Notes under the pieces: generated by a model | The model's input: only the letters and a program-made list of their open reading frames with translations | Told to the model about the DNA's origin: nothing | Database searches by the model: none | Made by a program: the position numbers and the translations under genes | DNA from: Bryobacteraceae bacterium | GTDB taxonomy: Bacteria > Acidobacteriota > Terriglobia > Bryobacterales > Bryobacteraceae | Length of the DNA stretch: 64,000 bases | Direction of reading: 5' to 3' | NCBI GenBank assembly: GCA_019752335.1 | Contig: JAIEMJ010000006.1 | Location: 172,616 to 236,615, forward strand | Shown: in pieces, positions 35,939-44,407 of the stretch | How the letters are laid out: the number at the start of each line of letters is the position of its first letter | Numbering within the stretch: the first letter of the stretch is position 1

Positions 35939-37678
35939 ATGAAGTTCATCTCGACGGCTGTGCTTTGTCTGGCCGCTTTAGGTACCGCCGCGGCGCAACC
36001 GGTGGTGACCGGGATTGTCAACGCCGCGAACTATTCGCCCGGGATTGCCCAGGGCTCGATCTTTGTCGTCTTCGGCACCAACATGGGGCCGGCGCAGTTG
36101 GTGCAGGTGCCCGCGTTTCCGGTGCCTTCGACGCTTTCCGGCACCAGCATTCGCTTCACCCCAGTAGCTGGTGGACCGGCTTATGACGCCCTGGTGGTCT
36201 ACACGTCTGCCGGCCAGTTGGCGGGCATCCTGCAATCGCCCGCGCCCGTGGGCGACTACAACGTGACGGTAGCCTATAACGGGCAGACGAGCGCGCCATT
36301 TCGTACCACTGTCGTTTCGCGCAATTTCGGCTTGATTTCGCTCTCCGGCACGGGTACGGGCCCCGCCGTGATTCAAAACTTCGTCTCCGCCTCGGAGCTG
36401 CGCGTGAACCAGTTTGGCTCGCCGGCGCGGCCCGGCCAAACCCTGATCCTCTATGGCATCGGCCTGGGGCCGATCACCGCGCCGGACAACAACCCGCCCG
36501 GCCTACAGGACCTGAAGGGCCCCACGAATCTGCGCGTGCTGGTGGGCGACGCGGAGATCGAGCCGCTCTACGCGGGCCGTTCCCCCGGCATCCCCGGGCT
36601 CGACCAAATCAACTTCGTGCTACCCGCGAATGTCAGCCTGGGCTGCGCGGTGCCGTTGCGCGTCCGCGTGGCCGGCACATTTACCGGAGCCTTCACGACG
36701 CTCGCCATTGCACGGGCGGGAGACAACTTCTGCACGCATCCGCTCTATAGCGAGGCGGTCTTACGCCGCATCGAAGCCGGTGGCACGGTTTCGCTAGGCA
36801 GCCTGTCTGTCGCGTCACAGACCATTTTCTTCGACATCCCGATCCTCGGTTCCCGGCCCGTGAAAAACGACGCCGCCAACGGCAGTTTTTCGATGATCTC
36901 GCTCGCCAACATTGCCGATGTCACCAATACCGAGACCGCTGGGCTCTTCGTAAACATCGGTTCCTGCAACGTGTTTCGTGTGCAAGCGGACCAGAATGCC
37001 AGAGTGGTTGGTGGCAACACGCGCCGCCTCGATGCAGGAACGTCGCTCACCCTGAACGGGCCAGGCATCACAAACCGCGCTATGAGCCAAACCCCGGCCA
37101 ATAGCCGCAGCTACACGGCTATCCTCAGCGACGCAGCCAGTTCCATCCTACCCGGCATTGTGCTCCCCGGACAGCCCGCGCCCGTGACAATTTCGCCGGG
37201 CACCTTCACTATCGCCGGAACAGGCGGCGCTGACATCGGCCCCTTCACGGCCTCCTTGCGCGTGCCAACGCCGATTGTCTGGACCAACCAAACGTCCTTC
37301 AGTACCGTCATTCGCTCCAGTGGCCTCACGGTGAATTGGACCGGCGGCGAGGCCACTGACGTGATTACGATTCTCGGTTCGTCTGGTGTCCGCGGTGGCG
37401 GCACCCAGGCAAATCCGATCTTCGATACCACTACCTTCGTCTGTACCGCGCGCGGGGATGCCGGCAGCTTCAACGTGCCCGCTGCGGTGCTGACGCAACT
37501 ACCAGCCTCTACCGGTAACTTCACGGATGGGACGGGGGTCGGCATCCTCGCGGTAAGCCAGTCCACAGCTTCGGAAGCGAACGGCCGGTTCAGCGCCCCG
37601 CTGCGCGCCGGCGGAAACATCGACCTAGGACTATTCACTTACTCCATCGGTGGCCTAGCGACCATCACCTGGCGCTAA
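35939..37678 (+). CDS. Secreted TIGR03437-type protein with a C-terminal domain of unknown function
   Basis: A 579-residue exported protein (leader AVLCLAALGTAAAQP). The N-terminal half (about 20-260) has the Solibacter TIGR03437 pattern: VNAANYSPGIAQGSIFVVFG at the start, AFPVPSTLSGTSIRF, GQTLILYGIGLGPIT, and GIPGLDQINFVLP. The second half (about 265-579) is beta-rich and its last 190 residues resemble the secreted protein at 3722-4633 (LDAGTSLTLNGPG, SPGTFTIAGTGGADIGPF, NWTGGEATDVITI, GDAGSFNVPAAVLTQLPAS). The strong ribosome site GGAGG precedes ATG 35939. The last four bases overlap the stop of the convergent VWFA-related gene. Confidence 0.8.
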   Translation: MKFISTAVLCLAALGTAAAQPVVTGIVNAANYSPGIAQGSIFVVFGTNMGPAQLVQVPAFPVPSTLSGTSIRFTPVAGGPAYDALVVYTSAGQLAGILQSPAPVGDYNVTVAYNGQTSAPFRTTVVSRNFGLISLSGTGTGPAVIQNFVSASELRVNQFGSPARPGQTLILYGIGLGPITAPDNNPPGLQDLKGPTNLRVLVGDAEIEPLYAGRSPGIPGLDQINFVLPANVSLGCAVPLRVRVAGTFTGAFTTLAIARAGDNFCTHPLYSEAVLRRIEAGGTVSLGSLSVASQTIFFDIPILGSRPVKNDAANGSFSMISLANIADVTNTETAGLFVNIGSCNVFRVQADQNARVVGGNTRRLDAGTSLTLNGPGITNRAMSQTPANSRSYTAILSDAASSILPGIVLPGQPAPVTISPGTFTIAGTGGADIGPFTASLRVPTPIVWTNQTSFSTVIRSSGLTVNWTGGEATDVITILGSSGVRGGGTQANPIFDTTTFVCTARGDAGSFNVPAAVLTQLPASTGNFTDGTGVGILAVSQSTASEANGRFSAPLRAGGNIDLGLFTYSIGGLATITWR

Positions 37679-39681
37679 GGCGTAATCACCAGCGGCGTCC
37701 GGCGGAAGGCAAAGCGTCCGCCGGCCGCGTCGACGATGTTCAGTTGGCAGGTGTATTCGCCGGGCGGGACGTTGCGCAGCGGCAAGTCGCCGGTGATGGC
37801 CATCACGCCTTCGCGATTCGGCACGGCGACGCCGCGCAACGGTGAGGACTCGTAGATTTTCTTACGGCCCTGATACACCGCGAGCGTCGCCGCGGCGCTG
37901 CCCGCTTGATAGACTTCGGCGAAAGCGTGCAGCGTTTGCGAGCGTTTGAAGACGTGGGTGACGCTGGGCACGAGCTTGCTGCCATTGAAGACCAGCGGAT
38001 TCATGGCGGCGAGTTTCTTCTTCTGCCCGGCATCGCCCACGGCGGCGCTGAGCGGCTCGCGCTGGGCGCCAATTACCAGGCTACTCACGGCGGACTCCGG
38101 CGCCGCGGGGTCGCCCGGCACGCGGAAGCGCGCCTCGAACGTCCCCATCGTGCCAGACTGGTTCTCTCGCACCAGGGCTTTGAGTGAATAGTCACCGGGC
38201 GCCAACGCCAGAACGGCGTCGTAGAGCAGGCTCTTGCTGGCGAGTTGGCCAGCGTTCGCGCCCAGCTTCAGCTTGATCTCGTCGCGCAAACTTTGGACGA
38301 TGCGTCCGCGCGCGTCCTTCACTTGGGCGATAAAGTCCAACTGCGTGGAGCCCTTCTTGGCCAGCGGAATCTTGGAGCCCGGGATCTTAATGGCTAACGG
38401 CACCATCTGCCGGCCGCGGCCCTGGCGGAAGTAGAGTAACTCGACCGCGAGGGGTAAGTCCGTGGCGGGATTGCCGAGGGCGAGCGCATCGGCGAGTTGT
38501 TTCTCGCGCTCGTTATCGTCTAACTTACTCCAGACCTTGTCGGCGTAGTAGCCGGCGCGATAATCGAGCGCGTACTTCGTGGTGGGCGGCAACTCAATCC
38601 TGATCTTGCGGAAACGCCCGTCCTTGGCCGTATTGGCGCTGTAGTAGGCGAGCGTGTAATAGCTCTCGACGGACTTCTGCGCTTCCACCATGCCTAGCGT
38701 TAAGTCATTCGAGTCCAGCAGCGCCTTGCCGCCGGTATCGGCGGCCAGAGTATGCAGCGTCTCTTGCTCGTTGTTGAATTTGTCGCGGGCCTGGCTTTGG
38801 AACTTACCGGAAAAGACGCCGCTACCGCGCGGCGCGGCGACGCTGGCGTCGAGCCCCGTGGCGACTTGCAGGCCGCGCGTGTCGATGGGGTAGAAAGAGA
38901 CGTTGCCCTTCACTGCTGCGTTGACGGTGGCTTGTAACTGCGATTGGTTCTCTACGCCGGTCTTACTCACACCGCTGGCGAAGTAAATTACGGCTTTTTT
39001 TTCGGGGATCTTGGCGAGTTGATTCACTAAGTCCTCCAGGGCGCCCAGGCGACGATCCGTGTTGAAGACGTTAAACTCGGCTTCGTCGGCGGCTAGCTCG
39101 GCGTTGGCGGAATCCGGATCGTCGGCGTTGGCGTTCGAGGCGAAATCGTCGGCTAAGTCGGTGGAGCGGAAACTCTGCACGGCGCGAATCAGACGTTGGC
39201 GGTCATCGGTGAAGTCGACTACGGTTTTCAGCGTGCTGGAGAACGTATAGAGCCCGACTAAGTCGGCGGCGGTAAGTTGCGTGGAGAGAAACTTGATCGC
39301 GGCATCGCGGGCGCGCACTTGATCGATCGGCGGCATGCCGGCAAAGTCGAAGAAGAGGGCCAGGGCGCGACGATCGCTGAAGTTTGGTTTGACGGGTTCG
39401 GGTTCTTCTGGCTTGGGCGCTTTCGGGTCAAACTTGGGCACTTCGAGGGCCGGTAGCTTCTCGGCGGAGAGGCTTTGAAATTCGAAGACGGTGAGAGTTT
39501 GTAACTTGCCGTCCTCATAGATGCGGAAGTCTTCTTTCTTTAAGGTGGGAATTGGCTTGCCGCTTTTGTCGCGCACCGTGACGTTGACTACCACTAAGCT
39601 GGCAGACGTTTCAAAACGAATGATGTCCGGCTGTTGGGCGGCGAGCACAACCACGAGGGAAATGGCTAAGGGAAATCGCAT
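37675..39681 (-). CDS. Secreted VWFA-related protein (acidobacterial TIGR03436 type)
   Basis: A 668-residue protein with a leader (MRFPLAISLVVVLAAQQ). A short beta domain (VNVTVRDKSGKPIPTLKKED, FRIYEDGKLQTLTVFEF, about 35-70) precedes the VWA-like domain (about 108-300: RALALFFDFAGMPPIDQVRA, KKAVIYFASGVSKTGVENQ, YPIDTRGLQ). The metal-site DxSxS motif is not present where expected (FFDFAGM), so metal binding is doubtful. The C-terminal half has several beta-sandwich-like segments and ends in a strand-rich GRFAFRRTPLVITP. It starts one base after the stop of receptor 3, so the two are probably one operon. Confidence 0.8.
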   Translation of the reverse strand: MRFPLAISLVVVLAAQQPDIIRFETSASLVVVNVTVRDKSGKPIPTLKKEDFRIYEDGKLQTLTVFEFQSLSAEKLPALEVPKFDPKAPKPEEPEPVKPNFSDRRALALFFDFAGMPPIDQVRARDAAIKFLSTQLTAADLVGLYTFSSTLKTVVDFTDDRQRLIRAVQSFRSTDLADDFASNANADDPDSANAELAADEAEFNVFNTDRRLGALEDLVNQLAKIPEKKAVIYFASGVSKTGVENQSQLQATVNAAVKGNVSFYPIDTRGLQVATGLDASVAAPRGSGVFSGKFQSQARDKFNNEQETLHTLAADTGGKALLDSNDLTLGMVEAQKSVESYYTLAYYSANTAKDGRFRKIRIELPPTTKYALDYRAGYYADKVWSKLDDNEREKQLADALALGNPATDLPLAVELLYFRQGRGRQMVPLAIKIPGSKIPLAKKGSTQLDFIAQVKDARGRIVQSLRDEIKLKLGANAGQLASKSLLYDAVLALAPGDYSLKALVRENQSGTMGTFEARFRVPGDPAAPESAVSSLVIGAQREPLSAAVGDAGQKKKLAAMNPLVFNGSKLVPSVTHVFKRSQTLHAFAEVYQAGSAAATLAVYQGRKKIYESSPLRGVAVPNREGVMAITGDLPLRNVPPGEYTCQLNIVDAAGGRFAFRRTPLVITP

Positions 39682-39682
39682 T

Positions 39683-42600
39683 TTAGAACCGGAACCTCGC
39701 CTGAATCTGCATGGTGCGCATGGCGGAAACGTTCAGCGGCAAGCCATAGTTGGAGGCGTTCACCACGGTGCCGAGGTTCGTGAAGGTCGGGCGGTTAGTC
39801 AAGTTATTCGATTCCCATCGGAGTTCTAACTGGCGGCGTTCCTTCAAGCGAAACGAACGGCCGAACGAAGAATTCAGAGTAAACAGAGTGGGCGTGGGGA
39901 TGGTGTTCCGCGCGGCGTTGCCGAAGCGGCCGGACGGCGGCAGCGTAAAGGCGAGTAAGTTGAAGAAGCCGGGTCCGTCACTCACGCCGAGGCCAGTGGA
40001 GTCCGCCCGGCCACTGCCGATGACGCCGGTGCCCGCGGTATCGCTTTGGTTGCCGAGGACGCGCGCCGTTAGCGGACTGCCGCTGGTTACACTCAGTGCG
40101 CCGCTCAGGGTCCAATTGCGCAGAATGGCGCCCATGGGTCCGGCTAAGTGCAAGCCCTGCCCGCGCGCCGTGACGGGCGAGGAGAGCACGAAGTTCGTGG
40201 TGAAGGAATGCCGCACGTCGAAGCTGGAGAGTCCGCGTTCGGCCCGCCAATTGCGATCATCCTGCGCAACCACGCCGCCGCCACCTCCTCCTCCGCCGGC
40301 GCCAATCGAACTGGCGTTATCGACGGAGCGTCCCCAGGTATAAAGAGCATTCACGGACATGCCTTTGGCGAAGCGGCGCGTCAGGCGAGCTTGCGCGGCG
40401 TGGAAGATAGAATTTGCCTGCGAGGTATCGTAAGTGAAACCGACGGCGTTGCCGAGCAAGCGGCGCGCCTCGGAGTCGGCTGGCGAACCGGCGGCGGCGC
40501 GATTCGGAAGACGTTGTAAGTCGAGCCGTGTACCCTTGGTGCCTAAGTAGCCTAACTCAATCGCATAGTTCTTTTTTACTTCGCGCGCGATAGAAAGATT
40601 CCAGGTTTGCGCGTAACCGATGCGGTAATTCCGGTCCACGGCGAAGGTATTGGCGATACTCTGTGACGGCGCCACGGCGAAGCCGTTTTCCAAGGTCAAG
40701 CGCCGGATGGGTGAAGTATTCAAGGTGCCGGTACTCGCAAACGGCGGCTGCGAGGCGAGCCGCGTGGCGAAGTTCTGATAGACGTTGCCGTTGTAGTACC
40801 AGCCGTAGGAGCCGCGCACCGTGGTTCGCGTTCTTCCCTTGGGTTTGTAGGCGAAACCGAAGCGCGGGGAGATATTGTTGTGGTCGCCGTCGATTAGGGC
40901 ATTCGAGAATGCGCCGCTGTAGGGTCCCACTTTGCCAGGCGTAACCGCGGAGATCGCAGTGATTCCGCTGGCAATGTCGAGATTTGCCAAACGATTGTAT
41001 TTCTCGGTCCAGGGCCCGAAGTATTCATAGCGCATGCCGAGATTGAACGTGAGATTCGGGGCGGCCTTCCATTCATCCTGCAGGAAAGCCGAGTAATTCA
41101 GCGCGCGAAAGTAGTTACTCGGCGAGCCGAAGCGAATGGAACTGGACTGGGGCAGGCCGAGGAGGAAGTCGGCGAAGTCGTAGCCGGAGGCCGGGACGGG
41201 GACACCGTTCGCGTCGAGGCGGCTGGTGGCGAGTCCGGAGAAAGTGAAGGTGCCGCGGGCGTTGGAATCCGTCCGGATGTTGAAGATGACGCGCGCGACG
41301 TCGCCGCCCACGGAGAGGTTATGCTTGCCGCGCACGTAGGCGAGACTCCCAGAGACAGTGACGTTTAGGTCGCGCCGTTGCAACGGACTGCCGTCAGCGA
41401 GGCGGCCGAAGTTCGTGAAGTTCAGATTGGGCGGGCCGAAGTTAATCGGATCCTGGGCGGCGCCGCGAATGCCGAGGTCAGCGGCAATATTTTGCTTGTT
41501 GGCAAAGAACGGGACTAAGTCAGAGGTATTGCGATTCGCGCGGACGCGTAGCGTCTGGATCAGCCGCGCGGAGTGGTTGCGCGTCCAACTGATATCGGCG
41601 TTGTAGCCATGCCCGGCGGACTCGTCCACAAAGCCAAACAACTGCGCGGACTGGCCACTGCGCGTTTGCCCGCCCACGTTGAATGACAAACGATCCTTCG
41701 TGGTGAGTGGATGATTTACGCGCAGACTAATCGAATGCGAGTTCTGCGGCACGCCCGTCACGAACTGGTAATTCTGAATCGGCAGGCGAACGTTGGAATT
41801 CGGAATCAACTTGAGTAAGCCGCTAGCGGCCGGCGCGACGCGCGACGGCGGAAGCTGATTGCCGGGGAAGGGAAGGCCGCTTTGCGGGTCATAGATGGTG
41901 ACGGGCCCACGGATGAGCGACTGGGAAAAATCGCCGGCACGTTCGAGCGCCGTGGGGACGGTGGCGACGCCGCTAAAGGGCGAGCGCCCGTGGCCGAGCG
42001 AGTATTGAAAAACGAATTGGCTGCGCTTCGACTTGGGAATCGCGCCGCCCATCATCGCGCTGAAGCGTACTTGCGACTGGTCCGGTTTCGGATAGAGCAG
42101 GCCGGTGAGCGAGTATGGCCGCGCGTTCCAGGAGGCGTCGCGCGCCTGGAAGGTGAGCATGCCGCGGATCGACTGTTGGCCCTGCCGGCGGCGATTGCCA
42201 AAAGCGGCGCCGGGCCCACCAGGTCCGCCTCGTCCGGCGAAGCGATCTCTGCCGCCCCCGGGTCCACCCGGGCCTCCAGGACCACCAGGTCCCCGACCAC
42301 CGAAGCCACCGGGCCCCCCGGGTCCACCCGGGCCTCGACCGCCTCCGGGACCGCCGCCAAAGCCGCCAGCGAAGCCTCCGCCGGGCGCGCCGCCTGGGCC
42401 ACCGGGCATCATGCCACCCATGCGTTCCTGCATTCCTTCGGGTCCACCGAAGCCGAAGCTTGGATCGAGTGGCGCCTCTGCCTGCCCCGCTTGCAGACCT
42501 CGGCTGAGGCTGCCGGTAACGAGAAATGCCTCGTTGGATGAATCGTCGGCGACGGGCGGGGTGGTGGGCATGGGCAAGTCGGCGGGCAGTTCGAACGAAG

Positions 42601-42907
42601 TTGACTGCTGAGCCAGGTTCGCGTCGGGGCGCGTCTGAAGTTCGAGCGTCCAGTCCGTCTTGCCGGAAGGTATGGTGACGGTGCGCGTCGCGGGGGCGAA
42701 GCCAAACATACGCACCGTAATGCTCCAGGCACCCGGAGTGAGTTCCAATTCGTAGGCGCCAGTCTCGTCGGTGGTGGTACTGACGGTCTTTCCATCGAGC
42801 GTCGCGACGACGGCGACGCCGGGCAAGGGCATCCCTTTGGCGCGAACCTGACCCGTGTGCGCCCAAGCGGACATGGCTACGGCGAATATGAGGAGAAGGC
42901 CCGACAT
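39683..42907 (-). CDS. TonB-dependent outer-membrane receptor, Oar-like, with Gly/Pro-rich insert (receptor 3)
   Basis: A 1074-residue receptor on the minus strand. Leader and regulatory domain (about 14-95: AHTGQVRAKGMPLPGVAVVA, TDETGAYELELTPGAWSITV), then instead of a normal plug start an insert of about 80 residues at roughly 155-235 made of GGPGG, GGFGG and GRGGPGGPG units, ending in basic NRRRQGQQ. The barrel follows with SGYDFADFLLGLPQ, FLQDEWKAAPNLTFNLGMRY and RNWTLSGALSVTSGSPLTA, ending QIQARFRF. The next gene on this strand is the VWFA-related gene, one base away. Transport substrate is unknown. Confidence 0.88.
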   Translation of the reverse strand: MSGLLLIFAVAMSAWAHTGQVRAKGMPLPGVAVVATLDGKTVSTTTDETGAYELELTPGAWSITVRMFGFAPATRTVTIPSGKTDWTLELQTRPDANLAQQSTSFELPADLPMPTTPPVADDSSNEAFLVTGSLSRGLQAGQAEAPLDPSFGFGGPEGMQERMGGMMPGGPGGAPGGGFAGGFGGGPGGGRGPGGPGGPGGFGGRGPGGPGGPGGPGGGRDRFAGRGGPGGPGAAFGNRRRQGQQSIRGMLTFQARDASWNARPYSLTGLLYPKPDQSQVRFSAMMGGAIPKSKRSQFVFQYSLGHGRSPFSGVATVPTALERAGDFSQSLIRGPVTIYDPQSGLPFPGNQLPPSRVAPAASGLLKLIPNSNVRLPIQNYQFVTGVPQNSHSISLRVNHPLTTKDRLSFNVGGQTRSGQSAQLFGFVDESAGHGYNADISWTRNHSARLIQTLRVRANRNTSDLVPFFANKQNIAADLGIRGAAQDPINFGPPNLNFTNFGRLADGSPLQRRDLNVTVSGSLAYVRGKHNLSVGGDVARVIFNIRTDSNARGTFTFSGLATSRLDANGVPVPASGYDFADFLLGLPQSSSIRFGSPSNYFRALNYSAFLQDEWKAAPNLTFNLGMRYEYFGPWTEKYNRLANLDIASGITAISAVTPGKVGPYSGAFSNALIDGDHNNISPRFGFAYKPKGRTRTTVRGSYGWYYNGNVYQNFATRLASQPPFASTGTLNTSPIRRLTLENGFAVAPSQSIANTFAVDRNYRIGYAQTWNLSIAREVKKNYAIELGYLGTKGTRLDLQRLPNRAAAGSPADSEARRLLGNAVGFTYDTSQANSIFHAAQARLTRRFAKGMSVNALYTWGRSVDNASSIGAGGGGGGGGVVAQDDRNWRAERGLSSFDVRHSFTTNFVLSSPVTARGQGLHLAGPMGAILRNWTLSGALSVTSGSPLTARVLGNQSDTAGTGVIGSGRADSTGLGVSDGPGFFNLLAFTLPPSGRFGNAARNTIPTPTLFTLNSSFGRSFRLKERRQLELRWESNNLTNRPTFTNLGTVVNASNYGLPLNVSAMRTMQIQARFRF
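42205..42445 (-). repeat. Gly/Pro-rich low-complexity coding stretch in receptor 3
   Basis: On the minus strand the DNA codes for many GGPGG/GGFGG/GRGGPGG units with two GGMMPGG-type segments at the start. The plus strand shows repeated CCACCGGGTCCACC-like blocks. It lies between the regulatory domain and the plug. Confidence 0.85.
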
Positions 42908-43146
42908 GCTTCTAATAGAACACCTTTGGTTGGCAGGAAGTTACGTCAGCTGGTGTGGGCAATCTCCTCAAAGATTGATCGATTTTGCACAGAAAATACG
43001 ATTTTTACTGATTTTGAACCGTACTTGTTCATTTTTCGCTTTACTAATCTTTACCGTTTCCTGTAGACTTTCGAGTATCTCCAGCCGCGTAGCGCTGCTC
43101 CCTCGTCCAGAGCCCTTAGTCGAAATCGGATCGAAAGGCTTTTGCG
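42908..43146. promoter_or_regulatory. AT-rich divergent promoter region
   Basis: This 239-base region separates receptor 3 (minus) from the aminotransferase gene (plus). The part from about 42960 to 43075 is markedly AT-rich for this genome, with several A and T runs. I see no convincing -35/-10 pair, terminator or RNA gene, only that both genes must start here. Confidence 0.4.
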
Positions 43147-44301
43147 ATGCTCTCCCAACAACAGATCGAATCCCTTGGCCAGCGTGGATTCTCCCGCCGC
43201 CAAATCGGCCGCTTCACTGGACTCCTTACGGCAGGCGCGACCCTGCCCTTCTACAACGAATTTGCCATGGCACAGGAAGCCCAACGCCGCATGACCGGGC
43301 GGGCCGCCATGCCGCCGGACGCCGTCCGGATTAGCACCAACGAGAATCCGCTGGGGCCTTGCAAAGCGGGCCTGGAGGCGATCTACAAGGTGGCGCCTTA
43401 CGGCGGCCGTTACTCGCCGCACAACGAAGTAGGCGAACTGGTGAAGGCGATCTCCGAAGTGGAAGGCGTGAAGGGAGACTACGTGCAATGCACGGCAGGC
43501 TCCAGCGATCCGTTGACGCGATCCTCTTGCGCGTTCTCGTCGCCCACGCGCAGTTGGGTGATGGCCGACCCCGGCTACGGCGGCGGAGCGCCCAAGTATA
43601 TTGGCTCCAAGGTAATTCGCGTGCCGTTGCGCGCCGACTATTCGCACGACGTGGAAGCCATGGTGAAAGCCGATCCGAATGCCGGTGCTTACTACGTTTG
43701 CAATCCAAACAATCCCACGGGCAGCATCACGGCGCGGAAGGACATTGAGTACTTACTCGCCAATAAGAAACCGGACGCGGTGGTGATTGTCGACGAAGCG
43801 TATATTCACTTTTCTGACAACGCCCAACCGGCGAATGACTTAGTGGCGGCGGACAAAGACGTAGTGGTGTTGCGCACTTTCTCCAAGGCCTTCGGCATGG
43901 CCGGCATCCGCGCGGGCTTCGCGCTGGCGCGGCCGGACTTACTCGCCAAGATGAGCGCCTGGGGCAATCCCAGCTTTCTGCCGATTACCGGCACGGCTTG
44001 CGCTACGGCGAGTCTGCGTTCCAAGGGACTGGTGGAGGAGCGCCGCGCGATCAATAAGCGCATCCGGGAGAATACCTTCGAGTATCTCGAAAAGAAACAC
44101 GTCTCCTACATTCCCAGTGAATCGAATTGTTTCCTGATGGAAGTGGGACGTCCGGGTGGCGAGGTGGCGAAGGCGCTTACCGAGCACAAGATCTACATTG
44201 GCCGCGTGTGGCCCATCTGGCCCACCAAGGTGCGCGTCACCGTGGGGACCCAGGAAGAGATGGATAAATTCAAGGCTGCTTTTGACAAAGTGATGGCCTA
44301 A
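43147..44301 (+). CDS. Tat-exported aminotransferase class I/II, histidinol-phosphate-aminotransferase-like
   Basis: A 384-residue fold-type I PLP enzyme. The N-terminus GFSRRQIGRFTGLLTAGATL is a Tat leader, unusual for an aminotransferase but able to export a folded, cofactor-loaded protein. Landmarks: ISTNENPLGPCKAGLEAI, YVCNPNNPTGSI (Asn/Asp region), VVIVDEAYIHF (PLP Asp/Tyr), and LRTFSKAFGMAGIRAGFALA with the Schiff-base Lys. The closest common family is HisC-like, which makes histidinol phosphate, but an exported enzyme should have another amino-acid substrate. The segment DPLTRSSCAFSSPTRSWV follows the AGSSDP phosphate loop as expected. No his genes are nearby. Confidence 0.85.
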   Translation: MLSQQQIESLGQRGFSRRQIGRFTGLLTAGATLPFYNEFAMAQEAQRRMTGRAAMPPDAVRISTNENPLGPCKAGLEAIYKVAPYGGRYSPHNEVGELVKAISEVEGVKGDYVQCTAGSSDPLTRSSCAFSSPTRSWVMADPGYGGGAPKYIGSKVIRVPLRADYSHDVEAMVKADPNAGAYYVCNPNNPTGSITARKDIEYLLANKKPDAVVIVDEAYIHFSDNAQPANDLVAADKDVVVLRTFSKAFGMAGIRAGFALARPDLLAKMSAWGNPSFLPITGTACATASLRSKGLVEERRAINKRIRENTFEYLEKKHVSYIPSESNCFLMEVGRPGGEVAKALTEHKIYIGRVWPIWPTKVRVTVGTQEEMDKFKAAFDKVMA

Positions 44302-44407
44302 CTCACTAACCACTTTCCCGGGCCCACCACTCCGTAAGCGGTGGACCTGGGGATTCCCCCGTTGGGATCAAGCTTCGCCCCGTCGCTCTTCCAATTCTTT
44401 AGGAGAG

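Noticed and set aside
42105..42611. Long proline-rich open frame on the plus strand opposite receptor 3.
   Set aside because: It is the shadow of the Gly-rich repeat on the coding strand, without a ribosome site or family match.
42960..43075. AT-rich stretch as a possible small RNA or CRISPR-like leader.
   Set aside because: No repeats, no stable hairpin and no terminator; it fits a plain divergent promoter region.
44302..44407. Short GC-rich inverted repeats (CCACC/GGTGG at 44324-44344 and GGGGATTCCCC just after) as a terminator of the aminotransferase gene.
   Set aside because: The stems are only 4-5 bases, the first has an 11-base loop and neither is followed by a T-run.
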